Below the pieces are notes generated by a model that was given only the letters and a program-made list of their open reading frames with translations, did not search any database and was not told the DNA's origin. The translations under genes and the position numbers were made by a program. Shown piece after piece: positions 7,099-15,817 of a stretch of DNA of 61,860 nt. Origin of the DNA: an uncultured Elusimicrobia bacterium (lineage in GTDB: Bacteria; Elusimicrobiota; Elusimicrobia; Elusimicrobiales; UBA9959); assembly GCA_903879915.1 (NCBI GenBank), contig CAIRNJ010000072.1, positions 1 to 61,860 of the forward strand, written 5' to 3'. Each line of letters begins with the position of its first letter. The first letter of the stretch is position 1.

Positions 7099-7104
7099 AT
7101 TATA
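7099..7104 (-). promoter_or_regulatory. -10 box for the 99-residue gene
   Basis: Consensus TATAAT on the minus strand, 35 bp before the ATG at 7064. The -35 region at 17 bp spacing (GGTGAG) is poor. Together with 7168-7173 it makes a divergent promoter region at the island edge. Confidence 0.4.
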
Positions 7105-7167
7105 GTAAGTATGCAGGAAAGCTCACCAGTTATGTTATCGGGTTACCGTGCAGCGTCCCCAAAGCGG

Positions 7168-7173
7168 TATAAT
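7168..7173 (+). promoter_or_regulatory. -10 box implying a leaderless start at 7180
   Basis: TATAAT with only six bases before the ATG at 7180, so transcription would begin at or next to the start codon. No ribosome site precedes that ATG. The -35 (TTACCG or nearby) is weak. Confidence 0.45.
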
Positions 7174-7179
7174 TCAACT

Positions 7180-8067
7180 ATGCACCGCAGAAAGATCGTG
7201 GATCGGCTTATCTTCTGCGCCGGGCTGGCCGCCCTGGCCGCGCCGTTGCGCGCCGGCGAGGCGGCGTGGCTACGGTCGGCGGACAACAAACATGTTATCC
7301 AGGTTCCGGCGGATTGGGCCGCCGTGGCCGCCGTGCCGGGGCTTATGCCTAAGGGCATTCCGCACGCGTTCTCCCTGGCGCCCGGGGGGCGCGCGTTCGT
7401 GCTGGATATCGCGGCCGAGAATTCGCTGGACCCGAAGAGCGTTTACGCCGAGGACCATTTCGCCAGGGCCCGGAAGCTGGCCGGGAACCCGCGGCCGCAG
7501 CGCGAACAGTTGCCGGACAACTCCCTGTTCGAATATTTCAAGACCGCCGGGGACGTTAAGGGGCGCGCCGGCTGCCGCGTGCAGGGCGTGCTGCACAAAT
7601 ACGTGCAGCGCTATTACCTTACTTTTAATTCTGCACGGGACTGCCCCGGCGACAAAGACTGGAAGGAAGCCCTGCGGGTGCTTGCCAGCCTGGACCCCGA
7701 CGAACCTACGGTAGGCGCCTGGAAAGACGATTATTTAAAAAAGATCTCGAACGAACCCGGCCTTGACCCCAGCGCCGCGGCCGCCGGCGGCAGTCTGAAG
7801 TTCAACACCGCTTCCCGCGCCGACGGCACGGGCGTGAGCATGGAGGAGATAGCGATCTTCGGCTGCAAGAACTTCGTCGGCAACCTGTATCTGTTCAACG
7901 AAAGCCGGACGGCCCATTGCTGGATAGCGACCCTGGAGGACTATAGAACCGTCCTCGCTAAGCTGAACGAGAGATATTGGCAGGACAGCCACCCGTCTTT
8001 CCAGGATTGCCCCCAGGCCATGCGGCAGGAGCGGGCCTGCGACCCTGAAAAATTAAGGAAATTCTGA
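7180..8067 (+). CDS. Exported protein of unknown function
   Basis: 295 residues. A Sec signal peptide is clear: basic MHRRK, a hydrophobic core, and a likely cut after APLRA. The mature part has paired cysteines (GCR, DCP, FGCKNF, HCW, DCP, RACD), consistent with disulphides in the periplasm. I recognise no domain. I chose ATG 7180 because it begins the signal peptide and follows TATAAT by six bases; a longer open frame upstream overlaps the divergent gene. It converges on the lipoprotein gene at 8111. Confidence 0.75.
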   Translation: MHRRKIVDRLIFCAGLAALAAPLRAGEAAWLRSADNKHVIQVPADWAAVAAVPGLMPKGIPHAFSLAPGGRAFVLDIAAENSLDPKSVYAEDHFARARKLAGNPRPQREQLPDNSLFEYFKTAGDVKGRAGCRVQGVLHKYVQRYYLTFNSARDCPGDKDWKEALRVLASLDPDEPTVGAWKDDYLKKISNEPGLDPSAAAAGGSLKFNTASRADGTGVSMEEIAIFGCKNFVGNLYLFNESRTAHCWIATLEDYRTVLAKLNERYWQDSHPSFQDCPQAMRQERACDPEKLRKF

Positions 8068-8110
8068 GGCAGGCCGCGGGGCGGTTCAGCCCCGGGCCGG
8101 CGTCATTTGT

Positions 8111-8293
8111 TCAAGGAATGGACCGCAGCGCTTCCGGCGTGGCCGGCATATCGCGGTCGGCGGCGGCGGCGCGGGCGCGGATGGCGTCCACTTCATCCTG
8201 CGTAATGGTGCGCTGCGCGGCTTTAGGCCCGGCGCAGGCGGCAAAAGAAACGGCTATAAGACAGACCAGCAGGCACTTTGTTTTGGCGGACAT
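8111..8293 (-). CDS. Small lipoprotein
   Basis: 60 residues: a short signal peptide, then a lipobox SFAAC, giving a mature lipoprotein of about 43 residues. The rest is charged and alanine-rich (DEVDAIRARAAAADRD), probably one helix. ATG 8293 is chosen because AAGGGGGG lies three bases upstream, the same spacing as at 6656; a second ATG at 8296 abuts the site. A TATAAT on the minus strand at 8335-8340 is a plausible -10. No function can be given. Confidence 0.65.
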   Translation of the reverse strand: MSAKTKCLLVCLIAVSFAACAGPKAAQRTITQDEVDAIRARAAAADRDMPATPEALRSIP

Positions 8294-8334
8294 CATCCCC
8301 CCTTGCTGAACTTTCCGGGAATTCACCTGTGTAA

Positions 8335-8340
8335 ATTATA
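8335..8340 (-). promoter_or_regulatory. -10 box of the small lipoprotein gene
   Basis: TATAAT on the minus strand 42 bp before the start codon, within the short gap after the helicase gene. No good -35 match was found at 17 bp. Confidence 0.4.
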
Positions 8341-8401
8341 CCACTTGGGCCGCGCGGCACGGCGGCCGGCAATAATCGGGATATCGTGCAGCGTCTCCTG
8401 G

Positions 8402-9562
8402 TCAGCCGAAAAGGTAGAGCTCCTCTTCGGCGCGGGTGACTCCGGTGTACAGCCAGCGGCGCCACATTTCGTCGTCCATTTGGGCGAAGCGCTCTTCGAA
8501 CATGATCACCCGCCGGGCCTGGCTGCCCTGGGCTTTGTGCACGGTCAGCGCGTAGCCGAAATCGAAAAGGTCGCCCGTCATGGCCAGCTTGCGGTCCTTG
8601 GTGAAATTCACGCCGGTCTTCGCGCCGAACTGCGGGGCGTAGATAAGCCCCTCGTAAAGCTTCTCGCGGTCGTCCAGCTGTATTTCCGCGTTGTACCAGT
8701 CCTTGTGCGCCGGGCTTATGTTCTCTATGGTGCCCAGCATGCCGTTATAAATTCCTTTTTTATGGTTGTTGCGCAGGCAGATAACCCTGTCGCCGCTGGC
8801 GGGGGCGGGCGTTTCGAAGCCGCGGTTGGCGCGGATGAACTGGTTTATCCTGTTGCGGGTGTTGTTGTAGCCGCACAAGATCAGCGTGTCCGGCGAATAG
8901 CTCTCCAGTAGTTCCCCCGTCTTTTCCTGGGCGTCGGGATCTTCTTTTAAATATTTCACCACCCCCGGGCCGTACCGCTGCGGCGGCACCAGCCCGGTGG
9001 AGCGGGCGTGTTCCGAAACCGTTATGATGGGGTTGCCCCTGGCCTGCCGGTGTATCCGCGTAAGCAGGATCTCCGGGGCCTGCATCAGGTTGAAACTGCC
9101 CGAGATGGGCGGCAGCTGCCCGTGGTCGCCCACCGCTATTATGGGGATGTTATAGGAAAGCAGGTCATTCCAGATAAGCCCGTCCACCATGGAGGCTTCG
9201 TCGACTATTATCAGGTGCCGCTCCAGCGCGTCCTTGCGGTCCCAGCCCGCTATCTGGCCGCCGGAGTCTTCCCTGGGCGTGTAAATAAGCCCGTGGATGG
9301 TGCTGACCGAATCTTTTGCGCTCAGCGCGCCGGCTTCCTTAAGTTTGGTCTTAAGGCCCTGCGCGGCCTTGCCGGTGTAGCTGCAGAAAGCTATCTTAAG
9401 GTTCTTGTCCAGCCTTACCAGTTCGTTCTTAAAAATAGCGATGAGCGTGGTTTTGCCGGTGCCGGCGTAGCCGCCCAGCGTAATAAAGCGGCCGCGCCCA
9501 GGGTCTTTATACCAGGCCAGGAGTTTTGCAAGCGCCTGCTGCTGATCTGTGGATAATTCCAT
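8402..9562 (-). CDS. RecD/Dda-like superfamily 1 helicase
   Basis: 386 residues. Motif I is GYAGTGKTTL (31-40), motif II IVDEASM (D121, E122), motif III VGDHGQLPP, and near the C-terminus ALTVHKAQGSQ and YTGVTRAEEEL (motifs V-VI). This is the compact SF1B layout seen in phage Dda and in short bacterial RecD-like proteins: 5'-3' DNA unwinding driven by ATP. It lacks the long N-terminal region of RecD2. The gene follows the unknown 286-residue gene by 37 bp and may be co-transcribed with it. Function in repair or replication is inferred from family only. Confidence 0.88.
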   Translation of the reverse strand: MELSTDQQQALAKLLAWYKDPGRGRFITLGGYAGTGKTTLIAIFKNELVRLDKNLKIAFCSYTGKAAQGLKTKLKEAGALSAKDSVSTIHGLIYTPREDSGGQIAGWDRKDALERHLIIVDEASMVDGLIWNDLLSYNIPIIAVGDHGQLPPISGSFNLMQAPEILLTRIHRQARGNPIITVSEHARSTGLVPPQRYGPGVVKYLKEDPDAQEKTGELLESYSPDTLILCGYNNTRNRINQFIRANRGFETPAPASGDRVICLRNNHKKGIYNGMLGTIENISPAHKDWYNAEIQLDDREKLYEGLIYAPQFGAKTGVNFTKDRKLAMTGDLFDFGYALTVHKAQGSQARRVIMFEERFAQMDDEMWRRWLYTGVTRAEEELYLFG

Positions 9563-9599
9563 GCGAAAAGTTACCTGAAGCTTCCCGCATAGCCCATGC

Positions 9600-10460
9600 T
9601 CACGCGTGCAGGCTGTTAACGGCGGCCCGGTAGATGGAGACCGCGGCTTCGGCGCATTCCGCCAGCTCGGCCTTGCCCATTTTTCCGATGGGGATAACGC
9701 TGTGGTTGCCTCCGGCGAAGAACTCTTTGTCGCCTTTCTCGGGGAAGTAGGGCCTGGCCGCGTCGGAGATCCAGGTAAGGTCTTTTACGAACGCGTGCAG
9801 CTCGGGCCGGGCGTTGTCGTTGGTAAGCTCGAAGAAGCAGATCATATTGGCCTGCAGGTCGGCCGGGTGCTCGGGCGGGGCGTTCAGGGTTGGCGCGGGG
9901 CCGTAGATGGTGCGCAGCCTGGCGCCCCAGTTAACGCCCGGCCTGTCGCCCAGCAGTTCCATTATCTTGGTCCAGAACACTTCGAACTTCGGCACCGTGT
10001 CCGCCAGGCCCGCTGCGGCCCACTCGTTCTTGGTCTTCGCCAGCCGCGCTATATATTCCTCCGCCGTATGGCGGCGGCTCAATTTGAATAAAAACGTTTC
10101 CTGTTCTTCGGCGGACACCGTTCTTATGTCCGTTACGTTGAACCAGCCGCCCTCGGCGTACCTGGCGCCTTTTGGGTAGCAATTCCCGTCAGCGCACAGC
10201 ATGGTGAATTTACCGTCTATCACTTTAAGGAGCTTGCCTATAAGCTCTTTTTTGCCGGATTTTACGAACTGGCCGAATTTCAGGGCCGCGGTGAGCGGCG
10301 GCGGCTCATAAGGGGCCAGTTCGGCCAGGGGCCCGCGCCAGGTTTGTTTATGGGCGTGAACTATCTTCGCCTCGGCGGTTCCGGGATCGATATCCGTAAC
10401 AACGCCGAATTTCCCGGAAACGCTGTGAACGGCGATATCGCCTATTTTGAGGGGTTCCAT
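9600..10460 (-). CDS. Unknown cytoplasmic protein upstream of the helicase
   Basis: 286 residues, no signal peptide or membrane segment. The first 60 residues look like a small beta barrel (KIGDIAVHSVSGKFGVVTDI), of the CarD/Tudor or KOW kind. The rest is mainly helical, with HTAEEYIARLAKTKNEW and a conserved-looking end. I do not recognise the family. ATG 10460 has a good AAGGAG site. Its position just before the helicase gene suggests a shared transcript, not necessarily a shared function. Confidence 0.65.
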   Translation of the reverse strand: MEPLKIGDIAVHSVSGKFGVVTDIDPGTAEAKIVHAHKQTWRGPLAELAPYEPPPLTAALKFGQFVKSGKKELIGKLLKVIDGKFTMLCADGNCYPKGARYAEGGWFNVTDIRTVSAEEQETFLFKLSRRHTAEEYIARLAKTKNEWAAAGLADTVPKFEVFWTKIMELLGDRPGVNWGARLRTIYGPAPTLNAPPEHPADLQANMICFFELTNDNARPELHAFVKDLTWISDAARPYFPEKGDKEFFAGGNHSVIPIGKMGKAELAECAEAAVSIYRAAVNSLHA

Positions 10461-10553
10461 ACCGCTTCTCCTTGTACCGCCCGGGAAAGCTTCACGACCA
10501 TTCTACCACACCAGCCGCGCCCCGGGGGCTCCGGCCGGAACTTCCGGCCCGGT

Positions 10554-11693
10554 TCAGCGCTTGCGCTTCAGGTCGCGTATGTGTTTGAGGATCTTCGCGC
10601 GGCGCGCGCTCTCGTCGGTCAATTGCGCCGCCTTTTCATAATTCTTTATGGCCGAGCGCAGGTCCTTGCCTATCTCCAGGCAGAACGCCAGCCCGTGATA
10701 GGCGTTGAAAAGGTCCTTGCCGCCGGTGGCGCCGCGGTCCTTTGCCAGTTCTACGGCCTGCAGGAAAAAAACCCTGGCGTCGGCGTATTGCTTCTGCCGC
10801 AGCAGCGCCGCGCCTATGCGCTCGGAAAGGTAGACGCCGCGCGCGTCCACGTCGGAGATAAGCTCGTACGCGGCCGAGTACTCCTCCTCGGCGTCCAGGG
10901 GACTGTCCAGCCGCATCAACGCGTCGGCCAGCCCCATATGCGCCCCGGGGTCGTCCGTTCTAAGCTCCAGCGCTTTCTGGTAATCACCTACGGCGGCCGA
11001 ATAGCTGCCGCGGGCCGCGCTCTGCGCCGCCGCCGCCACCAGCTGCTCGTAGCCGGGCGAGGCCGCGCCGCCCGGCGTTGCCGCGGCAGCCGCCGGCTCC
11101 AGCGCCGCTATTCTTTTAAAGCTGTCGCTCACCATGCCTATCGAGTCCACTTCCCACTTCGAAACCTTCCCTTTCGTAGCGGCGGTCCGGGTTATCCATT
11201 TCCAGGCGAGGGTCTCCGTATCGAAACAGCCGATGTGCAGGCGTACCGGGGCGCCGCTGTCGAACTCGGCTTTCCCGCCGGAGACGATGGCGAGGGCGAT
11301 GTCATAATTGCCGAGCTTCGCGGTAAGGGCGGCCAGCAGGGCCCGCAGCTCCGGGGTCTGGCGCTGCGGCCTGATGGCGCGGGTATTGCCCAGCGTTTGT
11401 ATAAGGTCAAGGAAGGCGCCGCTGCCGGCCAGCGCGGCCGCCGCGGGCCCGGCGGGGACCAGGTTCTTGGCGCCGTAGAGGCCGCCCCATTTGGCGCGCA
11501 GCGTGAGCTCCAGGTCTTCCGCGTTAGCCGGCCTGCCGCCGGTAAAATCCAGCAGCGGCAGCAGGATCACCCTGGCAGTCCGCGCGGGCGCGCCGGCCCT
11601 GGAATAGACGTCCATCGGGCGCTTGGGCGACAGCATCGAACAGCCGGCGCTGAGAACCGCTATGCCCGCTATCGCCAATAACGATCTTTTCAT
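10554..11693 (-). CDS. TPR lipoprotein
   Basis: 379 residues. The signal peptide MKRSLLAIAGIAVLSAGC ends in lipobox LSAGC. Residues about 35-200 (VILLPLLDFTG onward) resemble the CsgG/LpoB-type fold used by periplasmic lipoproteins, but the match is weak. Residues about 230-370 hold three to four tetratricopeptide repeats (GSYSAAVGDYQKALEL, AHMGLADALMRL, IKNYEKAAQL). It probably acts as an envelope scaffold. ATG 11693 was chosen because it begins the signal peptide. Confidence 0.7.
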   Translation of the reverse strand: MKRSLLAIAGIAVLSAGCSMLSPKRPMDVYSRAGAPARTARVILLPLLDFTGGRPANAEDLELTLRAKWGGLYGAKNLVPAGPAAAALAGSGAFLDLIQTLGNTRAIRPQRQTPELRALLAALTAKLGNYDIALAIVSGGKAEFDSGAPVRLHIGCFDTETLAWKWITRTAATKGKVSKWEVDSIGMVSDSFKRIAALEPAAAAATPGGAASPGYEQLVAAAAQSAARGSYSAAVGDYQKALELRTDDPGAHMGLADALMRLDSPLDAEEEYSAAYELISDVDARGVYLSERIGAALLRQKQYADARVFFLQAVELAKDRGATGGKDLFNAYHGLAFCLEIGKDLRSAIKNYEKAAQLTDESARRAKILKHIRDLKRKR

Positions 11694-11749
11694 TCTATTC
11701 CCGGTCATACCGCAGGTTCAATTTTAGCACAGAAAGCGGGCAAGCGGCG

Positions 11750-12793
11750 CTAGCCGGGCCTGCCGGCGAGCATGGCGGCCAGCGCCAGCTCGGCCCGGCG
11801 GCGGGCGTAACTGGCGTGCGGCACGGAGGGCGGGTTAGCCAGATGCGCGCGCACCACGGCCGGCAGGTAGTCTTCGGGGCCGCGCGTACGGAACCCCGCC
11901 GCGAAAGCGGCCGCGGGGTCGGGCCGCGAGCACCAGCGGCCCCAGTAAGGCGCGCAGGCGGCCAGCCCGGCTTCTTCCAGCGCGGCGCCCTTCACCGGCA
12001 CGAACCGCGGGTTGAGCCGCGCGCAGTCGGCCGCCAAGGTAAGGAAGTCCAGCAGCGTGCACTCGCCGGGCTGCGCCAGGTTCAGCGCGGGCCCGGCCGG
12101 CCAGCCCCCGCCGGCGGCCAGCTGCAGCAGCGCCTGCGCCGCGTCGCCGGCGTACACGAACCGCACCAGCTGCGCGCCGCCGTCCGGCAGCAGCACGGGG
12201 CCGCCGTCGCGCATGCGCTCCAGCCACGCCCACAGGCGCCGGGAGGCCTGTCCGTCGCGTTCGCCCTGCACTACGGGGAGGCGCAGGGCCAGCACGGGCA
12301 CGCCGCGCGCCGCGCCTTCGCGCGCCAGGGCGGCTTCGGCCGCCCGCTTGCCCATGCCGTACAGCCATTCGCGCCGGTCGTCGGTGCCGGGCGCGGGCTC
12401 GGGCGTAACGGGCGCGCCGGAGTCGGCCTCCTTGAACGGCGGGCGCCGGCCCGCGGTTACCAGGTACACCTGCCCGCTGGAGATCATTACCAGGCGCCCG
12501 GGGCTGAACTCCGGCGCCGCGAACAGGCGCTCCACGTCGCCGGCGTCGTAGGCCAGGAAATCGGCGGTAAAGTCGAAACGCCCGCCGCGCAGGGCCGCCG
12601 CCAGCGCCGCGGGGTCGCGGCGGTCGGCGCGCAGCGCGCGCAGGCGCGGCTGCTGCGGCAGCGCCTGGCTGCCGCGCGTGAGCACCGTAACTTCGTGGCC
12701 GGCGGCCAGGAAAGCTTCGCGCGCCGCGCCGCTCAACAGCCCCGAGCCGCCCAGCAGCAGGATCCGGAGCGGGTTCGTATTCAATGGCGTCAT
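11750..12793 (-). CDS. NAD-dependent epimerase/dehydratase-like protein
   Basis: 347 residues of the extended short-chain dehydrogenase class. The Rossmann nucleotide site is LLLGGSGLLSG near residue 12, and YGMGKRAAE supplies the active-site YxxxK. The closest style is the isoflavone-reductase/epimerase group acting on sugar nucleotides or similar. Substrate unknown. ATG 12793 has AGGGG eight bases upstream; a TTG two codons earlier is an alternative. Extremely GC-rich. It stands alone between the TPR lipoprotein and a divergent gene. Confidence 0.8.
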   Translation of the reverse strand: MTPLNTNPLRILLLGGSGLLSGAAREAFLAAGHEVTVLTRGSQALPQQPRLRALRADRRDPAALAAALRGGRFDFTADFLAYDAGDVERLFAAPEFSPGRLVMISSGQVYLVTAGRRPPFKEADSGAPVTPEPAPGTDDRREWLYGMGKRAAEAALAREGAARGVPVLALRLPVVQGERDGQASRRLWAWLERMRDGGPVLLPDGGAQLVRFVYAGDAAQALLQLAAGGGWPAGPALNLAQPGECTLLDFLTLAADCARLNPRFVPVKGAALEEAGLAACAPYWGRWCSRPDPAAAFAAGFRTRGPEDYLPAVVRAHLANPPSVPHASYARRRAELALAAMLAGRPG

Positions 12794-12931
12794 ATCCAAC
12801 CCCTATATTAACATTTCAGGCGCCGCGCCGCCCTCCCCGGCACGCGGGTTAACTAAAGTCATATGGATATTTTCCGGCATTTGATATCCTTTTATAAGCG
12901 CAGAGCGAGCAATAGCTTCAAGGAGTTTCCA

Positions 12932-13651
12932 ATGAAAAGAACGTTAGCACTCAGCCTTTTAACCGCAATAGCCCTTGCGGGCCCGGCTTTCGCCGGCGAA
13001 CTGGAGAACGGCGCGCTGTCGGCGCAGTTCGGCCCCCTGAATTTCACGGCCGCCAAAGCCCTGGCGCCGGCCGCGTCCGCCCCGAAACTGTCCGCCGCCC
13101 CCGGGGCGCAGGCCCCGCAAGCCTGGATAGCCGAGGTAAAGAAAGCCTACACGGGCTACCTGGACAACAGCGAGCTGTTCACGCTGCCCGAGGCGAAGAA
13201 GTCCGAACTCCCCCCCGCCGCTCTTGCGCAGCTGAAGAAGGACAACGCCGAGCAGCATTCCTGGAGCGCCCCTTATTCTTCCACGGCCTATAAGCTGGCG
13301 GTCAAAGGCCGCACCGCTTACGTGGTGCAGAACGAACGCGACGGCCACAGCATGACCGTGCACATCTACAGCGCGGCCGGCCAGCTGATAGCGGCGGGCA
13401 GCGCCGACGAAGCCACCCCGCTGCACTGGGAGCAGCTCAATATCTCTTCGGGCGGCTCCTCCTCCGGCGGCGGCTCCGGCTACGACGGCCCGGGCTACGG
13501 CCCCGGCAGCGGCCCCGACGCCATAGACGACGGCTCCGGCAGCGGCCCGTCCGACGACGGCCCCGACAGCGTTAACTCCGGCGGCTGCGGCGGCACCGGT
13601 TCGGGCGGCGGGTCCGATCCCGACGGCTCCGGCGGCGGCGTGCTGTTCTGA
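12932..13651 (+). CDS. Exported protein with Gly/Ser/Asp-rich tail
   Basis: 239 residues. The signal peptide MKRTLALSLLTAIALAGPAFA is followed by an alanine/proline-rich linker. Next is a small globular part (about 80-180, KAYTGYLDNSELFTLPEAKK) that may bind ligand or protein. The last 60 residues are a low-complexity tail of Gly, Ser, Asp and Pro with a single GGCGG cysteine. The Asp/Gly pattern could bind calcium but lacks a true RTX nonapeptide. AAGGAG precedes the ATG. A strong terminator follows 20 bp after the stop. No family recognised. Confidence 0.75.
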   Translation: MKRTLALSLLTAIALAGPAFAGELENGALSAQFGPLNFTAAKALAPAASAPKLSAAPGAQAPQAWIAEVKKAYTGYLDNSELFTLPEAKKSELPPAALAQLKKDNAEQHSWSAPYSSTAYKLAVKGRTAYVVQNERDGHSMTVHIYSAAGQLIAAGSADEATPLHWEQLNISSGGSSSGGGSGYDGPGYGPGSGPDAIDDGSGSGPSDDGPDSVNSGGCGGTGSGGGSDPDGSGGGVLF

Positions 13652-13672
13652 GACTTCAGCCAAAGCAAGCAT

Positions 13673-13707
13673 AAAGGCCCGGGCATTGCCCGGGTCTTTA
13701 TTTTTTA
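13673..13707 (+). terminator. Intrinsic terminator
   Basis: AAAG-G-CCCGGGCA, tight loop, TGCCCGGG-T-CTTT, then TATTTTTT. A long GC stem followed by a T tract ends the transcript of the gene stopping at 13651. The reverse direction lacks a good T run but may still help to stop the converging barstar-like gene. Confidence 0.9.
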
Positions 13708-13737
13708 CGCTCAGCGCGGGCCCTGCCCGCCGCCGTT

Positions 13738-14304
13738 CTACGGGATGAACACGAACTTAATTACCGCCGTGCTGCGGCTCCATTCGCGCGCGTTCTCGCA
13801 GGCCAGCCCCGCGGCGTCGCGCAGGCCGGCGTACAGAGCGGCGTCGGCAGTAAGGATAGCGGCGGAGTTGCGCACCAGGATAAGGATCCTGTCGTTGTGC
13901 TGAAAATCGGGCATCTCGCCGAGATAGTCTATCAGGGCGTCCCAGTTGCGGCCGAAGTCGCCGGGGAAGCCCAGCGCCCGCGCCGCGTGCGTCATCAGCT
14001 CCGGCTTGGTCTTCATCTGAGCGCCGTCCAGCTCGAACACGGCTATGCCGGCCGCCCGGGCGGCCAGCGCCAGCGCCGCGGCCTGCCCGGCGTTAAGATC
14101 GGCCAGGTCGGCCGGGACGGCGGCTTTCAGCAGGCCGCCGGCAACAGCGCCGGCCGCGGGCTGCGCGGCGGGTACGGCGGGCAGGGCCGGCGTTATACCG
14201 GCCGCCGCGTACCGCAGCGCGGCCAGGCTGCCGCCCTGCTGCGCGTAAGCGGGGCAGACCAGCGCTGCCGATACAATAGAAACGAACATAACGAGCTTTT
14301 TCAT
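13738..14304 (-). CDS. Exported barstar-like protein
   Basis: 188 residues. A signal peptide (MKKLVMFVSIVSAALVCPAYA) is followed by an Ala-rich linker and a barstar-type domain over the last 100 residues. The hallmark GFPGDFGRNWDALIDYL is present, preceded by the FELDGAQ strand and helix. Barstar inhibits barnase-type RNases inside the cell; here the domain is apparently exported, which is unusual. No barnase-like gene is adjacent. ATG 14304 is preferred to the GTG at 14310 because GGAGGAA is at the right distance. The 266-bp gap upstream holds a TATAAT (minus strand, 14510-14515) and a closer TATAAA, so the promoter is uncertain. Confidence 0.72.
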   Translation of the reverse strand: MKKLVMFVSIVSAALVCPAYAQQGGSLAALRYAAAGITPALPAVPAAQPAAGAVAGGLLKAAVPADLADLNAGQAAALALAARAAGIAVFELDGAQMKTKPELMTHAARALGFPGDFGRNWDALIDYLGEMPDFQHNDRILILVRNSAAILTADAALYAGLRDAAGLACENAREWSRSTAVIKFVFIP

Positions 14305-14570
14305 AAGCACATTCCTCCGAAATATAATTTTTTTATACTCCCGATACTTTGTGCTAAGTTCCGGTTTTAGGTGGGTGAAACTTAACGCGCCTTCCGGATA
14401 CGAACTGGGAAGGACATCACTGCCGGGGGTAGTTTTAGGGATTTAATGATACCCGGGCAGCTTGTAAGGTACGGTAACACAACAAAGAACAGACCGCGGC
14501 TACGGAGTAATTATAGCAGATCCGCCCTTCGCGGCGCAAAAGCGGGAACGGCCTCGGTTCCCCTCCGGCG

Positions 14571-15806
14571 CTAGTCGCAGAACTCGTACTGCCGCTTTTC
14601 AAAATCGATACGCCACAGGTAGTTCTTATACCAGGCGTGGCCCAGCAGCCCGTGTATGCGGACCCCGCCGAAATCGGATTCGACATTGGCCAGCGGCGAA
14701 TGGATGACGAGCAGGCCCGGCTGCGCGAGCTCCCCGAGCCCGATATCGGCTTTCGGGTCGAATATTTTCTCGGGCGCCTGTATGCCCCAGGCCAGCAGGT
14801 CTTCCGTGGCCACTTTAACGGCGGCCTGCCGCATATCCCTGCCCACCGCCACCAGCCCGGTATCCACGAAGAAATTAAGGTCCCGCCGCCCGCCGAACCG
14901 CCCTTTCGCGAACATGTAATGGTCGGCCCACATATAGAAAGGCACCTGCCTGCAGGTTTTAGACGTCGGCGGGAAGGCGCCGGCGGCCGGGTAAAGGACG
15001 AGCTGCTTTCCCGGATAATCGATCTCGGTTTTGAACCGTTCCAGCACGTTCGTCCCCAGGATAGGCTGGAAACCGGCGGGAAGGGAATAGATGACCACCA
15101 CCGGGATATTCCGGCCCACTATGTCCCCCAGCCGGAGGTCTACCTGCGACCAGCAGGTGCGCGTCGAATTTTCCGCCTGCATGCCCTGCTGGCAGGCTGC
15201 CAGTTCAAGGCCGAGCTCCTCGGCCCGCGCGCCCGAAACATGCAGGAACTCCCCCCCGGTATCCAGCCGGATGGGCCCCTCGTACACTTTCCCGGCGGCG
15301 CTGGTCAGCCTGCCTTCGACGGCCGGCATATACGGGTCCAGCGAGGAGCCTTCCGTGAATTTAAGGACCTGCGGCGCGGCGGCGGCCAGGTCCACGGGTT
15401 TCTTTATCAGCTTTTTCAGTACCGGCCGGTACCAGCTTTTTTTGAAGTCGTATTTATTCACGATACGCAAAGCTTCGGGATAGCGGCCAAGGTGAATAAG
15501 GCTGTCCACTACGGCCCGCTGCACGTCTTTCCGCAGTTTGGCGGCCTTAGGGAGGGCGCCGAACTTTTGATACGCGCTTTCATATCTCCCCCGCACGTGG
15601 TCCAGCAGCAAAAGCAGGCTTTGGGTTGCGCCGCTCTGCGGCCCGGTCTTCGCTTCAGCCTCCGCCAGTTCCTCTACCTGCGGGAAATCCCCCTGCTGCC
15701 ACGCAGCCAGGAGCCGGCCGGCTACCGGCTCAGTGCTGACCTCGGCGGCCTTCGCCGCGGAAACCGGAAGTACCGCCAGCGCAAGAACGATAAAGTATTT
15801 ATACAT
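14571..15806 (-). CDS. Exported retropepsin-like protein with TPR-like N-terminus
   Basis: 411 residues. Signal peptide MYKYFIVLALAVLPVSAAKA. Residues about 25-140 are helical repeats of TPR type. Then two clan-AA aspartic-protease-like lobes follow: RLDTGGEFLHVS and, about 150 residues later, FFVDTGLVAVGRD, each with the DTG motif. Two lobes in one chain suggest a pepsin-like pseudo-dimer in the periplasm. The C-terminus ends LLGHAWYKNYLWRIDFEK, typical of aspartyl-protease-like proteins. Substrate unknown. It follows the DUF4105 gene by 11 bp and is probably in one transcript with it. Confidence 0.75.
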   Translation of the reverse strand: MYKYFIVLALAVLPVSAAKAAEVSTEPVAGRLLAAWQQGDFPQVEELAEAEAKTGPQSGATQSLLLLLDHVRGRYESAYQKFGALPKAAKLRKDVQRAVVDSLIHLGRYPEALRIVNKYDFKKSWYRPVLKKLIKKPVDLAAAAPQVLKFTEGSSLDPYMPAVEGRLTSAAGKVYEGPIRLDTGGEFLHVSGARAEELGLELAACQQGMQAENSTRTCWSQVDLRLGDIVGRNIPVVVIYSLPAGFQPILGTNVLERFKTEIDYPGKQLVLYPAAGAFPPTSKTCRQVPFYMWADHYMFAKGRFGGRRDLNFFVDTGLVAVGRDMRQAAVKVATEDLLAWGIQAPEKIFDPKADIGLGELAQPGLLVIHSPLANVESDFGGVRIHGLLGHAWYKNYLWRIDFEKRQYEFCD

Positions 15807-15817
15807 AGCTCCCTTTT

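Noticed and set aside
10531-10553. GC hairpin (GGCCGGA...TCCGGCC) after the TPR lipoprotein gene
   Set aside because: No T tract follows in either direction; in this GC-rich DNA such palindromes arise easily.
14435-14686. 83-codon minus-strand frame overlapping the retropepsin-like gene end
   Set aside because: Out of frame with a supported gene and without features.
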